DNA of 64,000 nucleotides, from assembly GCA_033060915.1 (NCBI GenBank), contig CM065379.1, positions 32,080,318-32,144,317 of the forward strand. Direction: 5' to 3'. This DNA is from Euryodendron excelsum. Its lineage: Eukaryota > Streptophyta > Magnoliopsida > Ericales > Pentaphylacaceae. This document shows positions 20,813 to 32,163 of this stretch, one piece after another. Position numbers and translations under genes: made by a program. The number at the start of each line of letters is the position of its first letter. Position 1 is the first letter of the stretch. Under the pieces are notes generated by a model. It saw nothing but the letters and a program-made list of their open reading frames with translations, was not told the DNA's origin and ran no database searches.

Positions 20813-21939
20813 TCTTCCCATGTTATAAACATTAAATCTCCTAACATATTTTATTGCTTGTATTTTCATAAGATTAAAGTACTCTCATGTACTATATATG
20901 TAATTATTTGAATAATTAAAAGATTCTTCGTTGGCAATATTTTATTGATTTGAATTAGAATAGTAAGTCATTTTCCTCAATATTCATTATCATACGTTCA
21001 TTTAATTTCGTATCTTGAAAAATATTAATGTACAAACTTATGCTTTTAGAACCATAATGGTTAAAAACTTATCACTCGTTTAGATCAACTTATTTAACTG
21101 GATATTATTAATCAAATATATTTTTTTACTTTTTTATGATTTTTTAGTTTATGCTTTTACCTTTTGCCTACAACCGGAAAAATAAAAAGCTAGTAGAAAT
21201 ATCAGATTAAACTTGAAGAGTGCCATAAGAACCATAGCATTTAGTAATTTATTGATAAATCTACTTTGATTCTCTTTGAATTAGTATCATGAGACTGTTA
21301 AACATGGTTAAGGCCAAGCCAGTTAGCTCCCTTTTCTTGGTAGTGACTTAGATATTTATACAAACAAAATTCTCTTTGTTTTTACCTTGCCTGTGATTCT
21401 ATCTAAAGAAATAAATTTCTAAATAAAAACAGAATTAAAATTTCAAATTTAATAAACATATTTCCTTATTATTATTTTGTTTTTGAAAGAATTATAAGGT
21501 ATTATATATATATATATATATATCTACAACTACATAAGAAAAAAAGGTGATGAGGACTCCTGTAACAAGCTTAGAAGATGAGATAAATGGGGAAGCTGTG
21601 ACTTGAACTTGTGACTATGAGCTGGACAAAAAAAATCCCTACCAAAGCGCACCCGTACACTTAGTTGCTTGTAACTACAAACTTTGATTTAGAGTCAAAA
21701 TACTATTGAGTTGTCAGAACTATTTGGGTATCTTCTATCCATTGTCTTTGTAAATCCATGTAACTTTAGATTTTCCATTTCTTTGTTTTGGACCATTCTT
21801 TGAATTCTTAATCTTTTCCTTGATTTCATCTATTTATGCATTCAACTCAAAGTGGCAAGCGAGACGGAAGCACTTCTATTGGATTACATCTAAATTCACA
21901 AATGGTAGGGAAAATTAGATAGATCTGTAGTCCGTATAT
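20813..21939. other. AT-rich intergenic DNA
   Basis: No gene or element boundary seen. A (TA)n microsatellite lies at about 21,503-21,524. Confidence 0.6.
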
Positions 21940-21953
21940 AACTAGTCAAGATC

Positions 21954-22184
21954 TTTTTTTTATTTATGGGCTAATAGGGTGTTCGGGTTAGCTTGTGTCT
22001 ATTTTGACTAATTTTAAAACTTATGTAGTCTTTTTGTCTCACACAAACTAAGTAATTTCTAGACCAAAGATTCTGAGAATGGCCCTAAAGAGTTGATAGC
22101 ATTTAGGAGATTTCAAATATAAAATCTTAGAAGGAGCAAATTCCAAATTTCAAACCTTAACTACCAGGTCAACCCTTAAAATTT
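21954..22184 (-). mobile_element. tRNA-derived SINE, copy 2
   Basis: 231 bp flanked by AACTAGTCAAGATC (21,940-21,953) and AACTAGTCAATATC (22,185-22,198), a 14-bp duplication with one mismatch, typical of LINE-driven retroposition. The tail is the T-run at 21,954-21,960 on the plus strand. Similarity to the SINE at 2,268-2,473 is clearest in the 3' half (GTGTGAGAC, AAGCTAACCCGAACACCC on the minus strand). The tRNA-like boxes are degraded. Confidence 0.75.
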
Positions 22185-22198
22185 AACTAGTCAATATC

Positions 22199-24778
22199 TA
22201 GCGCTACATATAAACACCTATTATGTCTTACAAAAATCAACTATTCCTATCTTAGATTCAATCAGATTCTAGAATCTTCTTTTTTTTTTTTTTTCTTCTT
22301 TTTTATTTATGTATGATGAGTAGCTTGGAGTTAAAATAATATCTGCAATTATTTCTATTTGGAAAATACTAATCACAAAAGCGGTTGTCAGTCAGTTACC
22401 GTCCAATCGACAACACATTTGCTGGGTCGTAAGTAGAATACAATTAACGTGGTGTCGATCAGGCCGACCGATAGTCACGCCTGCTGTCAACAATTCCCTT
22501 CCTATATCCCTTAATTTTTTATACAACTATTTCACAAATAAATCTGAAAGGATCTAAAATCTACACCTATTCCTTTTTGTTTTGTTTTTTTTTTATTTTT
22601 TCTTTCCTACCTTAGATTCAGGGGCTACATTTGACCCATTCCTATGGCATGAACTTCGAATATCTGCAAATCATATGATATCGTTTAACCTCTGATACAC
22701 ATTAGGTAAGACTCAAGTCCATAAGCTTACTATTCATCTCAAAATTTGCTCCCCTTCCACTAGGCTACTCGTGCGTAGATTCTAGAATCATTCATGAAAA
22801 CGAATGTTGACTAATGGCCATTAGATTACATAAAACTAGTTCTACCTTTCCTAACCAACCCATTTTTATGAATCCTTGTTTTTTCAAATTCTTCTCCCTT
22901 TTTTCTTTATTTTTATCCCCATGAACATAATTGAAATTTGAATAAATTGAAAGGCGAAGCATTGGATAGAAATGCTACATAGACACGAGTTGGAACACAT
23001 ACTGTGTGTTCCGATTCGTTAAGGCTTCTGATGCTTAAACCCTAACCAAATTCTTTCTTTGCAAGCATCATCACCACATCTCTAAAATTAAAACCCTAAA
23101 GTTTTAAGATATCCTTTTTTTTCTAATTTATAAATGAACTGAATTGCATCAAATTCCGCCAATAATCCCCTTTTTAATTAATTCTCTTCACTCTATGGTC
23201 ATCACACTTACTATCTCACCCTTAATAGCCTTTCTTTAAATCGGTCAAGATAAAAACAATGGTACTTCGTCCCCTAAATTGAAGGTCGAAAGATCAAGTT
23301 GCGGCAATTAATTATGAGAATGGTTTATTAAATATATTGTGACACTTAATAGTCAATTCTACGAATTTAATTATTTTCACTTGATTTTTTTTCAATTTGC
23401 AGGAGAATTTAAAAAATTTAAGCTATCAAAATTTTTTATTAATCACATTCATCCAAACTCAAACCAAAATTTTTTTTTTCCAGAATTTTGGCCTAATTAA
23501 AGTTGGCCATACTAATAAAAAAAAATTAAAAGGCCATTTTCCCTGAATTTACAAGTTCCTTTGAATTGTTTTGCCAAAATTGAGCAAAAACCAAATTCAT
23601 ACAATCCTAACTTTAGGCACCTAACTTGAATCAGAATTTTAGCGAATTCATGCATCAGTTCACCTAATTTTAGAACCATGAGATTATGAATTTTTTTTTC
23701 TTAGTACATTGGAGGGTGAGTTAAACCCTAGGTGAGGGCGCTAGTAATCACTTGACAAAGAGAGAGGTGAGTTAAACCCATTAGGTGAGGACGCTAGTAC
23801 TCACTACGCAAAAACCACTCCTCTCCATTTGTGAATTCATCTAAACCTAAAAAGAGCATGTAAAAGAATTCTTTGATAAGCAGTTATATCTTCCTTCTCC
23901 ATTTTTTCTAATGCCCATAAAAAAAATATAGAAGGTTGGTTCAAGTCAAATTCAAGCACGCATTTTAGGCAAGTCCTTGGAATAAGTTAAGCTTCAACAC
24001 CACTCTTCCAAAACAAAGGGGAACTACAAAATGTCTCAAAACAACCGAAGTACCAACCATACCCCAACACTTCAAGCTAGGACCCCCACCATAAGCCTCA
24101 AACCATCCCCAATGGAAAGACAAAAAAAAAAACACAAAAACCAAAGTACAAACAATACCACACCACCTCATAGTAGCACCCTCACCACAAGTCTCCAATC
24201 ACCACAATTGGAAAGGGCAAAACAAAAAGAAAAAGAGAGAAAACTTATATAAGCACATACCTTCCTTTGTAAATAGAATGCATGGAAACTGACAGTTCTG
24301 ATAACAAAGTAGGAAAAGGACAATTCTGTCCATTGAGCGAGGTTTTGAAAATATAGCAAAGAAATTAAGTGGAAAGATAACACACTGGTTTTTAGGAGCA
24401 ACTTAGTTATGATTTATTTTATTTTTTTTTTTTTGTGTATTTGATGAGGCTTTCCGATATCAAACTTAAATTAATAATGCTATACAAATAAATTTTCTAT
24501 TCAGAGTGTTCATATAGAATGATGTTAGCTGTTTGTGCTAATTTTATTTTAGCACAGAATATCCATCACTTTGTTTCATAATTTTAAAGTACAACTACCA
24601 TATTATTACAGAGTATTAGTATGTATAAAACCTATAAAAATAGAAGTTTCTAACTTATGTATGTAGTTGGTAATTGGTTGGTTCTACCATAACTATGTGA
24701 GACGAAAAATATTATTTTGCCACGTCAGACGTGGTGCTCAAGGACGACTTTTATAATTTCTTGAGATGAACTCCTTAA
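22199..24778. other. intergenic DNA without a recognised gene
   Basis: AT-rich. A tandem duplication of roughly 55 bp spans about 23,711-23,810 (GGTGAGTTAAACCC, then GACGCTAGTA or GGCGCTAGTA in each copy). The overlapping ORFs on both strands at about 23,965-24,401 are low in complexity and show no domain. Confidence 0.5.
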
Positions 24779-25037
24779 GCCGTTTTAAAAATCAAACCGG
24801 ACCAATCAGTTCAACCCGTTCAACCGTTGATCGGTTGAAAAATAATCTGGTCAGCTCTCTTAATTTATTTTGGCCAAAATTCAATCAAAGTCAACAGGAA
24901 TCGTGGCTGAACCGTGACTCAATTAATTGAACCGGTTGTTGGACCGTTCGGTTTAGTCTTTTAAGGCAAAATTTTTGGGTTTAATTTTAAAATTTTAGGT
25001 TTTAAATATCAAAACTAATGTAGAAAAATAAGAAACC

Positions 25038-25070
<33 letters not shown>

Positions 25071-25175
25071 GATTATGACATCACGGGTTAATAACGGTTG
25101 ACTCAATGGTTAAACCAATAACCTCTGACTCAGTCTCTTTCTCGGTTAGCTCAACGGTCCAGTTTTCAAAACATT
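24779..25175. mobile_element. MITE-like repeat with imperfect terminal inverted repeats
   Basis: The left end has GTTTTAAAAATCAAACCGGACC and the right end, on the reverse strand, reads CAATGTTTTGAAAACTGGAC. The interior is rich in ACCGGTT and GGTTGAACCG motifs. Similar to the repeat at 25,661-25,938. No convincing target duplication was found, so the borders are approximate. Confidence 0.5.
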
Positions 25176-25246
25176 GCTCAAGCCTATTGGCAGACCCACG
25201 TGGAGACAGGGACCACAACCCTTTCAAAGTTTATAAAATCCTCTTT

Positions 25247-25513
25247 GGGGGATGTTTGGACATTACTTATTTTTTTAGTTTATGGCTTAAGTTTATAACT
25301 TATAGCTCGTCTTTGAAAAGTTAATTGGTTCACTCTTACAAAAATCACTTAAAAAGGATATTTAAAAAGTTGTTTACCAAATTTCCATTTTAAAAACAGC
25401 CACTTGGAGACTCTGCACATTTTTATAGAAAAAATTTCTTAAAAAAATTGCTTTTAAAAATAACTTATAGCTTGTAAGCTATAACTTTTAAGTTGTTATC
25501 CCAAACACTCCTT
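25247..25513. mobile_element. small MITE with GTTTGG-type ends
   Basis: The left end GGGGGATGTTTGG and the reverse-strand right end AAGGAGTGTTTGG form an inverted repeat, followed on both sides by AACTTATAGCT-like sequence. About 267 bp, AT-rich, non-coding. The target duplication is unclear. Confidence 0.55.
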
Positions 25514-25660
25514 TAGTTTTATAGATTTTTGAATATTTAGAATAAAATATAGTGTGTTATACCCTCAAAATTCAAAAAAATTTACCTTTACCTTCCAACA
25601 ACAATCTTTTAATCTTGGTATCTCCTTAACCAAAATCTTAAGTCTACCACTATTTCTCAC

Positions 25661-25938
25661 CAATGTTTGAAAATCGGACCATTAAGCAAATAGGAAAAGT
25701 GATCGGGTTAAAAGTCACTGGTTCAACTGTCCGGTTAACCAGTGAATTGTTTTAAACATTTTTTACTTTTTACTGAACTGACAGTTTTTTAATGGTTTTA
25801 TGCTCGATTCAACGGTTTAACCATTGGGTTGACTGGTTTTTACTAGGCTTTTATTTAAAACAATTTTAAATATGAATCGAACTGATTTTCAGTTTTTCTG
25901 ATTGAATCGACCAATCTAGTTCGATTTTTAAAACACTG
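25661..25938. mobile_element. MITE-like repeat, same type as 24,779-25,175
   Basis: The left end CAATGTTTGAAAATCGGACC and the reverse-strand right end CAGTGTTTTAAAAATCGAAC form an imperfect inverted repeat of about 20 bp. Interior motifs are GGTTAACC and GGTTCAAC. The 8-bp flanks (TTTCTCAC and GTTGTCAT) do not match. Confidence 0.6.
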
Positions 25939-26000
25939 GTTGTCATATGACATGGCTTCAGACACACACATGGAAGCTTTTGTCTTCCTTTGTCATACCT

Positions 26001-26610
26001 ATAGTTATTAATCTCACACCGCACCGACCTAGTACGCACTGCACTAGTGTTTATATGGTGCAAAGAGTTTTAAATACCGCACCGGTTAACTTACTAGCCT
26101 GTGTCGCTGTACTGGATTATACCGGGCATACCTGCCCGTACTAGAATATACCGGCTTGTACCAGACAATTTGATTTTTTTACCAAATTTTTATTTTTTAT
26201 TGTATTTTATATTGGTTATTTCATTTTGGTGGCTTTTAAATTTTTAATATGAACGATTTCTATATTTCTAATATATATACACAACAATGGTTAGGACATT
26301 TTAATAGTGATTTATTATATTAAAATGTTTAGACCTTTTATTGGAATGTAATAAATAATGACTGTGTTTTAAGCCTTTCTAAAATACTTGAAACTTATGA
26401 TTTACTGTTTTGAAGACTCTTTAAACTGGTTATAACTTGTATATGTTTTGCTATAATGATATTTTATTTCATACATTTATAGTATATGTATATATATATT
26501 TATATAAATATATAATATTTATAACGATAAACCTAGTATGATGCGTTGGTATAGTTTGATATCAATGCGTACCATTTTAATAGCAAAAATGGTACAATGG
26601 CCAGTACTAT
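26001..26610. mobile_element. hAT-like MITE, family A copy 2
   Basis: Same orientation and layout as 20,263-20,804. The left end is ATAGTTATTAATCTCACACC and the right end holds AAAAATGGTAC before TACTATTC. Shared internal motifs are GTGCAAAG, ATACCGG and GATAAACC/GATAAGCC. Flanks TCATACCT and TCTTACCC match at six of eight positions. More decayed than copy 1. Confidence 0.6.
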
Positions 26611-27216
26611 TCTTACCCTTTCTAGTTTGGTTTTTATTATTGATACTGTGTTTAAAACACGGATATAACAAGGGAAAAAAGGTAAAAGGAAAATGCGAGA
26701 AAAAAGAGAGTAAAATGAGAGATTTCAATTTGATACTTATTTTCTTTTTATGTTATTTTATCCTCCACTTTCTTTAACAACTAAATTATGATTTCATATT
26801 ATTTTTTTTTTTCCTTTTCTTTTATTAAATTCTTTATCCAAACACAACGGAGGGTAAGAAACGTGAAAACTAAAGGCATGGGGCTGAAATGAAAATTAAC
26901 AAAATTTAGTTGGCGGGTCCTACAAAATTAACCATGGCCGCTCACTTTGTCGTGCCTATCGTCCTCCTCTCCACCCCCGTTGTTCTTAGCCCCTGACCAT
27001 ACATTGTTGCTATCCTGTGCCGCTCTACTTATCCTCCACCCCTCCTGTTTCTCTCTCTCTCTCTCTCTCCCCTACTCCACCCCCCTTCTCTCTCTCTACC
27101 CTGTCTTATTGCAAGAGTTTTTGCACTACCCAATCACAGAGAGCGAGAGAGAGGTGACTCCGAGATTGGGTTTTGTTGTCTGATGTAAGTTGATCTTTTG
27201 ATGAGTTAGAGCAGTG

Positions 27217-27259
<43 letters not shown>

Positions 27260-27375
27260 ATAGAGTTATTCTTGGTTGGTGTTTAGAAATGTGATCTACT
27301 GTGAAGTGGGAAGATCTGTGTTGGGTTTTAGAGTTGTGGTTGATTATTCTCCTTCAAAGGGCCAGGGCCAGTCTC
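26611..27375 (+). promoter_or_regulatory. GID1 upstream and leader region
   Basis: AT-rich up to about 26,880, then GC- and pyrimidine-rich, as in many plant leaders. It has a (CT)n run at about 27,051-27,069 and a (GA)n run at about 27,221-27,255. Before the GID1 ATG (27,376) lie ATG-TAA (27,183), ATG-AGT-TAG (27,201) and ATG-TGA (27,289). The first overlaps a consensus splice donor (GTAAGT at 27,185), so part of the leader may be an intron. No clear TATA box was identified. Confidence 0.5.
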
Positions 27376-29178
27376 ATGGCTGGTAACCTCAGTGAGTCCA
27401 AGGTATACAATTTCTTTTTTGATTAGAAGAGTATTCAATTTCAATTTTATTCTTTCAAAGGTGGAGGTATGTGTGTGATTCTGTCTTTACCTAGTGTTTT
27501 GTTTGATGCTGGTTATGTTGATTGATTCTTATGTAGTTATGTGTTTTAATCTTTTGCTTTGGGTTTGGGGTTGTGGCTTTGTACTATATTCAATTTAACT
27601 TTCTATTGGTTCAACTATGTAGGTGTGTGTATGATTATATCTATACATAGTGTTTTGTTTGATGGTGGTTTTGTAGATTGATGCTTATATGTTTTAACCC
27701 TCTGGTTCTCTGAGTTGGGTTTTGGGCTTCTGGCTTTGTACTACCTTGAACTAGTGCTTATTTTTGTTTAGTTTTAAGTTATTTCGGTTTGGGTTTTGAC
27801 TAATATGAAAGATTAAGCAAGGATTTGTAGATGTATTTGTTTTCATGCATCTTTCCTTGCTTAATTTTTAGGTATTAGGTTTGAGATTTTGTACTTAAGA
27901 AGTTATTGTTCTGTTGCTTTTGTTTGTCTTGGAGCTGCCTAGTGTGGAACTTTGATATGATTTGAAGCTTTTGAGATGGGTGTTGATGGTCTGCTTCACC
28001 TGCTTATTGCTTTGTTTTTAATTCTTTCTGCTCTGTTGTTGAAGTCGTTTCTGCATCTCTTTGGGGCCTGTTAGCCTGTTTGCTTATTTTTATTGACGCA
28101 AATTTGGCATGTATGATTGATTGGGTACAACCTATGGATGGATAAAGCTTTGCCTCTGGTATCTCAATTATCGCTTTTGTTTTATGTGTAGATGGTGGTT
28201 CCACTGAACACATGGGTCCTCATCTCCAATTTCAAGCTCGCTTACAATCTTCTTCGTCGACCGGATGGCACTTTCAATCGCCATTTGGCAGAGTTCCTTG
28301 ACCGGAAAGTGCCTGCCAATGTGAATCCAGTTGATCGGGTTTTGTCTTTCGATGTCATTATTGACCGTGAGACTAGCCTCCTTAGTCGAGTATATCGTCT
28401 GGCTGATGGTGAAGGTCTGCCTAGTATTTTCGAACTTGAAAAGCCCTTGAGCTCTGATATCGTTCCTGTCATAATTTTCTTCCATGGTGGAAGCTTTGCA
28501 CATTCCTCTTCGAATAGTGCTATTTATGACACACTTTGTCGACGCCTAGTGAGCATTTGTAAGGCTGTTGTGGTATCAGTGAATTATCGGCGAGCGCCTG
28601 AAAACTGTTACCCTTGTGCCTATGATGATGGCTGGGCTGCTCTTAGGTGGGTTAATTCGAGGCCATGGCTTCAAAGTCAAAAGGATTTGAAAGTTCATAT
28701 ATACTTGGCTGGAGATAGCTCTGGTGGTAATATTGTTCACAATGCTGCTTTAAGAGCTGTAGAATCAGGCATTGAAGTATTGGGAAATATACTTCTCAAC
28801 CCAATGTTTGGTGGGCAGAAGAGAACTGAATCCGAGAAGCGATTAGACAGAAAATATTTTGTCACTATTCAAGACAGGGACTGGTACTGGAGAGCATTTC
28901 TTCCTGAAGGGGAAGACAGGGACCATCCAGCATGCAACCCATTTGGTCCTAATGGTATAAGCCTTGAAGGAATCAAGTTCCCCAAGAGTCTTGTTGTGGT
29001 GGCTGGTTTGGATCTTCTTCAAGACTGGCAGTTGGCTTATGTTGAAGGGCTAAAGAGGTATGGCCAAGAGGTGAAGCTTCTACATTTGGAGCAGGCAACA
29101 ATTGGGTTCTATTTGTTGCCCAACAATGACCATTTCTATACCGTTATGGATGAGATAAGTAATTTTGTTGACTCTTAA
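27376..29178 (+). CDS. GID1: gibberellin receptor GID1 (GID1A/C type)
   Basis: Nuclear soluble receptor that binds bioactive gibberellin and then DELLA repressors, leading to DELLA degradation by the SCF(SLY1/GID2) ligase. Exon 1 is 27,376-27,402 (MAGNLSESK); a 789-nt intron (GT/AG) follows; exon 2 is 28,192-29,178. The product is 337 residues against 345 in Arabidopsis GID1A, and the intron position is the conserved one. Visible landmarks are the N-terminal lid VVPLNTWVLISNFK, the oxyanion HGG (107-109), GDSSGG with Ser185, Asp283 in GLDLLQDW, and Ile313 where carboxylesterases have the catalytic His. That replacement marks GID1 as a receptor, not an enzyme. Two positions that are Gly in the Arabidopsis proteins are Arg here (VDRVLSFD, LDRKYFVT). 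No stop or frameshift was seen; it looks intact. Confidence 0.95.
27403..28191 (+). other. GID1 intron
   Basis: Starts GTATAC and ends TGTGTAG. T-rich, with two similar GTGTGTATGATT-type segments near 27,468 and 27,622 suggesting an old internal duplication. No nested gene seen. Confidence 0.85.
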
Positions 29179-31640
29179 TTGTTAACAGGTGTAACTTACT
29201 TTCACGCTGCAATACTTAGAAGCTTGACATTTTGCCATGGGGTTATCCTCTTCAGAAGGGCTTGTTTGCAGTTTGTAAGATTGTTTAGTTACACTGCTTA
29301 CTCTTTAGTTGGTTGTGTTATTGCCTTTGTGCTCCATTTGGTCTGGTTCATCTTTGGGGAGAGATGGCTGGGCTTGGTTGTTGGTTGAAGAAGGCAAGTG
29401 GTTCAGCTTCTAGCTGGATTGAAAAGCTGTGTTTCTTTTGGTACTCAGGTGTTTGGACAGTGAGTGATATGGTTTGATGTATGTAGTAACAGGCTGGCGA
29501 AGCCGTCTAACTCAGTTCAGCAGAGGCACCAATTCAAAATTTACCCTTTCTGACTGCTGATGACAGAGGTGAATGAAAAAAAAAAAAAAAGCGTGGGTGT
29601 AATGTTTGGTGGCCGGTCAATATGAGGTCGGTGCTAGCTAATGTTATATAAGCTAATTCTGTGACATGGATCAAAAACATCCATTGTATTGTAAATTTGT
29701 GTGATGTCATACATACGTTCTAGAATTATATCAAGTGGTTTGGCTGCTTCTTTTTCTTTTAGCTTCTTTGATTGGCTTTAATTTTGTTTTCATTCCCTCT
29801 TTTCACTCTATAGTTTGTTATTTCTTTCTGAAGTAGTTGACAGGCTTAAACTTTGGCAGCGTTATTGGAGTTGTGAAGTAATTGTTGGTGAAATCTCTTG
29901 ATTTAATTGCTATTAAATCGCTTGAATTGGAGATGCACAAATTTTAAAATCCATTTCAGGATTTGGATCAAACCTTAACGAATTGTTAGTTAATGTGTTC
30001 TCAAGTCCCAGTTTGAGTATGGCTAAAGGTATTTCAACTCGAATCTTTCTAGCTCTCATACTCGAACATCAAATGGATTGGGAAATTGTGTTACACTGTT
30101 TCTCATTTCTTTCACTTATCCAGCATTTTGTGCTGATTGCTCGTGTTTATACCAGCTACAGGCTCTAATTATAACCCATTGCGAAGAACAGGAAGATTTG
30201 ATGGGTATCTAGTCTGGAGGAGTTTGAAATCAGGTGCCTGAAGTAACTTCAGCTTTGAAAGTGTTCTCTTTATGAAATGAAGCTTCCCTGATCTATTCAA
30301 GTCAGAACACCAACAATACGAGACAGCTGCCATTGATTTGGAAGTAAATCGTTGTTACGAGACTGCTTTTGTCGCTAACTTTGTGCTCGACAGTCACTGT
30401 GTGGTTGATATCATACACAATAGAAGAGGGGATCTGAAATGGGCTTCAGCTGTATTGTGAGAAAACACAATATCATAGCTGAAGGTGTGGGGTCTTCTTT
30501 GGCATTGGTTTTAGAATTCAGGAACCTGGATATGTCAAGGTTGAAGCTAAATGCATCTTGTCCTGAGTACCATTTCCCATTTGGAGTAAAGTAGCATGGT
30601 TTGATAGGGAAGTACCCACATCTACTGATTTGTGCTAGCAACCTCAAATAGTTTTGGGTAAGACTTTGTTAATATTGATGGTCCATCGGCATGCAAGTTG
30701 ACGGACAATTTATCGATATACGTGTTACAATCATTCAATGAATGATTGGAAGCAGATTCAAAACATACATATAATTTGCTATTTTTGGACATTGATTTGA
30801 GATTCTTTCTTGTCAGTTGTTGGATGCCTGTTCTGAGTGAGTGGTTGGGGACTTTGGGTGAAAGCAAATACAAAAATTGGCTTGTTTTTGGAAGAGAAGG
30901 CCAACCCCATATGGCATGAGCAGTGGGTTGAAGCTTGGATATATTGAAGGGGACCACCCCAGAAGAGAGCCAGACCTAATGCTATTAAGCTGGTGTGGGG
31001 TATATTTTCAAAATGAGAGTTGGAGTATTCATTGAATTGGCAAGGAACAGCTAAGCTCTGGAAAAAGACATGCTATAAAGCCTGTTTTGTTCAATTCACA
31101 GTCCAGGTTACAATTGGACAAAGCTGTTAGCCTGTGTCAAATCCACTGGGAAAAATAAGTAAATCCATCAAGTTCAGGATTATATGCTTGATCTCAGATT
31201 TGTCAAGGAAAATAAAAATAAAAAAGAAATGAAATTACTTACACATTTATTTATTTATTTATGAGTAATCAATGAAAAAGTGAATTTTTTTTTGGACAAA
31301 TACCCATTAATTTTCTTCTCATTTGCTTAATTCAAACACACAAAAGAAAGGAATTTAACTTCTTTCATTTTATTTTTTTTTTACTTTTCTTAAAAAAATT
31401 CAAAATCCAAATATAGTGGTAATGTTTTTGCATGATGATTTTTGAAGTTAGCTGAGTCTTTTTTCCTTTCTTTATGTATTTTCGAATTTTTCCCTGAATA
31501 TATTTGCAGACATGATATGGGAGTCCTTGTCACCAAATAAGTGTTGTTTAATCATATGGACAACGACTAGGATGGCAACAATAAGAGAGGTTTAGCTGAG
31601 CACGAAGGTTGTGATTGGGCTTCAGCTTGGGTTTATTTGA
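29179..31640. other. GID1 3' untranslated region and intergenic DNA
   Basis: The first several hundred bases are probably GID1 3' UTR; T/G-rich sequence continues to about 29,700 (TTGTATTGTAAATTTG), a plausible poly(A) region. No canonical AATAAA was found. Minus-strand ORFs at 30,411-30,957 have no recognisable domain. The rest is AT-rich. Confidence 0.5.
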
Positions 31641-31689
31641 AACTTTTTAGTGGTCCTCTTCAGTCTGGGCTTTGGTCTAAGAAGTTACA

Positions 31690-32163
31690 TGGCTTTCGAT
31701 CACTGGCCCAAACGTTTCTCACTAGTGGTGTGGAATCTACAAATGGAAGCGAGAGCTTCGCTTAATTGGATTCCTGGGAGAATCCTTAACAAAATAGAGG
31801 GCTGGATGGAATCTCTTTTATCTTCTGCCGGAAAAGAGATATTAATCAAAGCAGTCCTTCAAGCGATCCATTCTTATGTTATGTCAGTTCGCAAGCTCCC
31901 TGTTACTCTGCGAGATGAACTGTGTGCCAAGATTGCTCCTTTTGGTGGCATGGTAGCAAAGGTGAACCAAAATCTCACTGGGTGGCTTGGTCTGAACTTA
32001 CCCAAAAGAAATGTGAAGGTGGTTTTTGTTTCAGAGACTTTGAGCGAATGAACAGTGCCCTGCTTGCTAAGCAAGCTTGGAGACTTGCTGTTGAGGAAAA
32101 CAGTCTATGGGCTCACTTCTTAAGGGCAGATACTTCCCTCGTTGCTCTTTTTGGGATGCAGTA
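31690..32163 (+). pseudogene. LINE (L1-type) reverse transcriptase fragment
   Basis: Two frames with a shift near 31,930 carry the C-terminal RT region of plant L1-type LINEs: LLSSAGKEILIKAVLQAI and MSVRKLP in the first, then WVAWSELTQKKCEGG and MNSALLAKQAWRL in the second. The catalytic RT core, endonuclease, ORF1 and poly(A) tail are absent. A dead fragment. Confidence 0.85.

Noticed and set aside
23965..24401. Overlapping ORFs on both strands
   Set aside because: Low complexity, no domains, and no promoter or splice signals.
25653..25946. 8-bp target duplication for the MITE at 25,661-25,938
   Set aside because: The flanks TTTCTCAC and GTTGTCAT do not match, so no duplication is claimed.
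26947..27183. ORF in the GID1 leader
   Set aside because: Its listed start is not an ATG and it translates the CT-rich leader; Ser/Leu repeats only.
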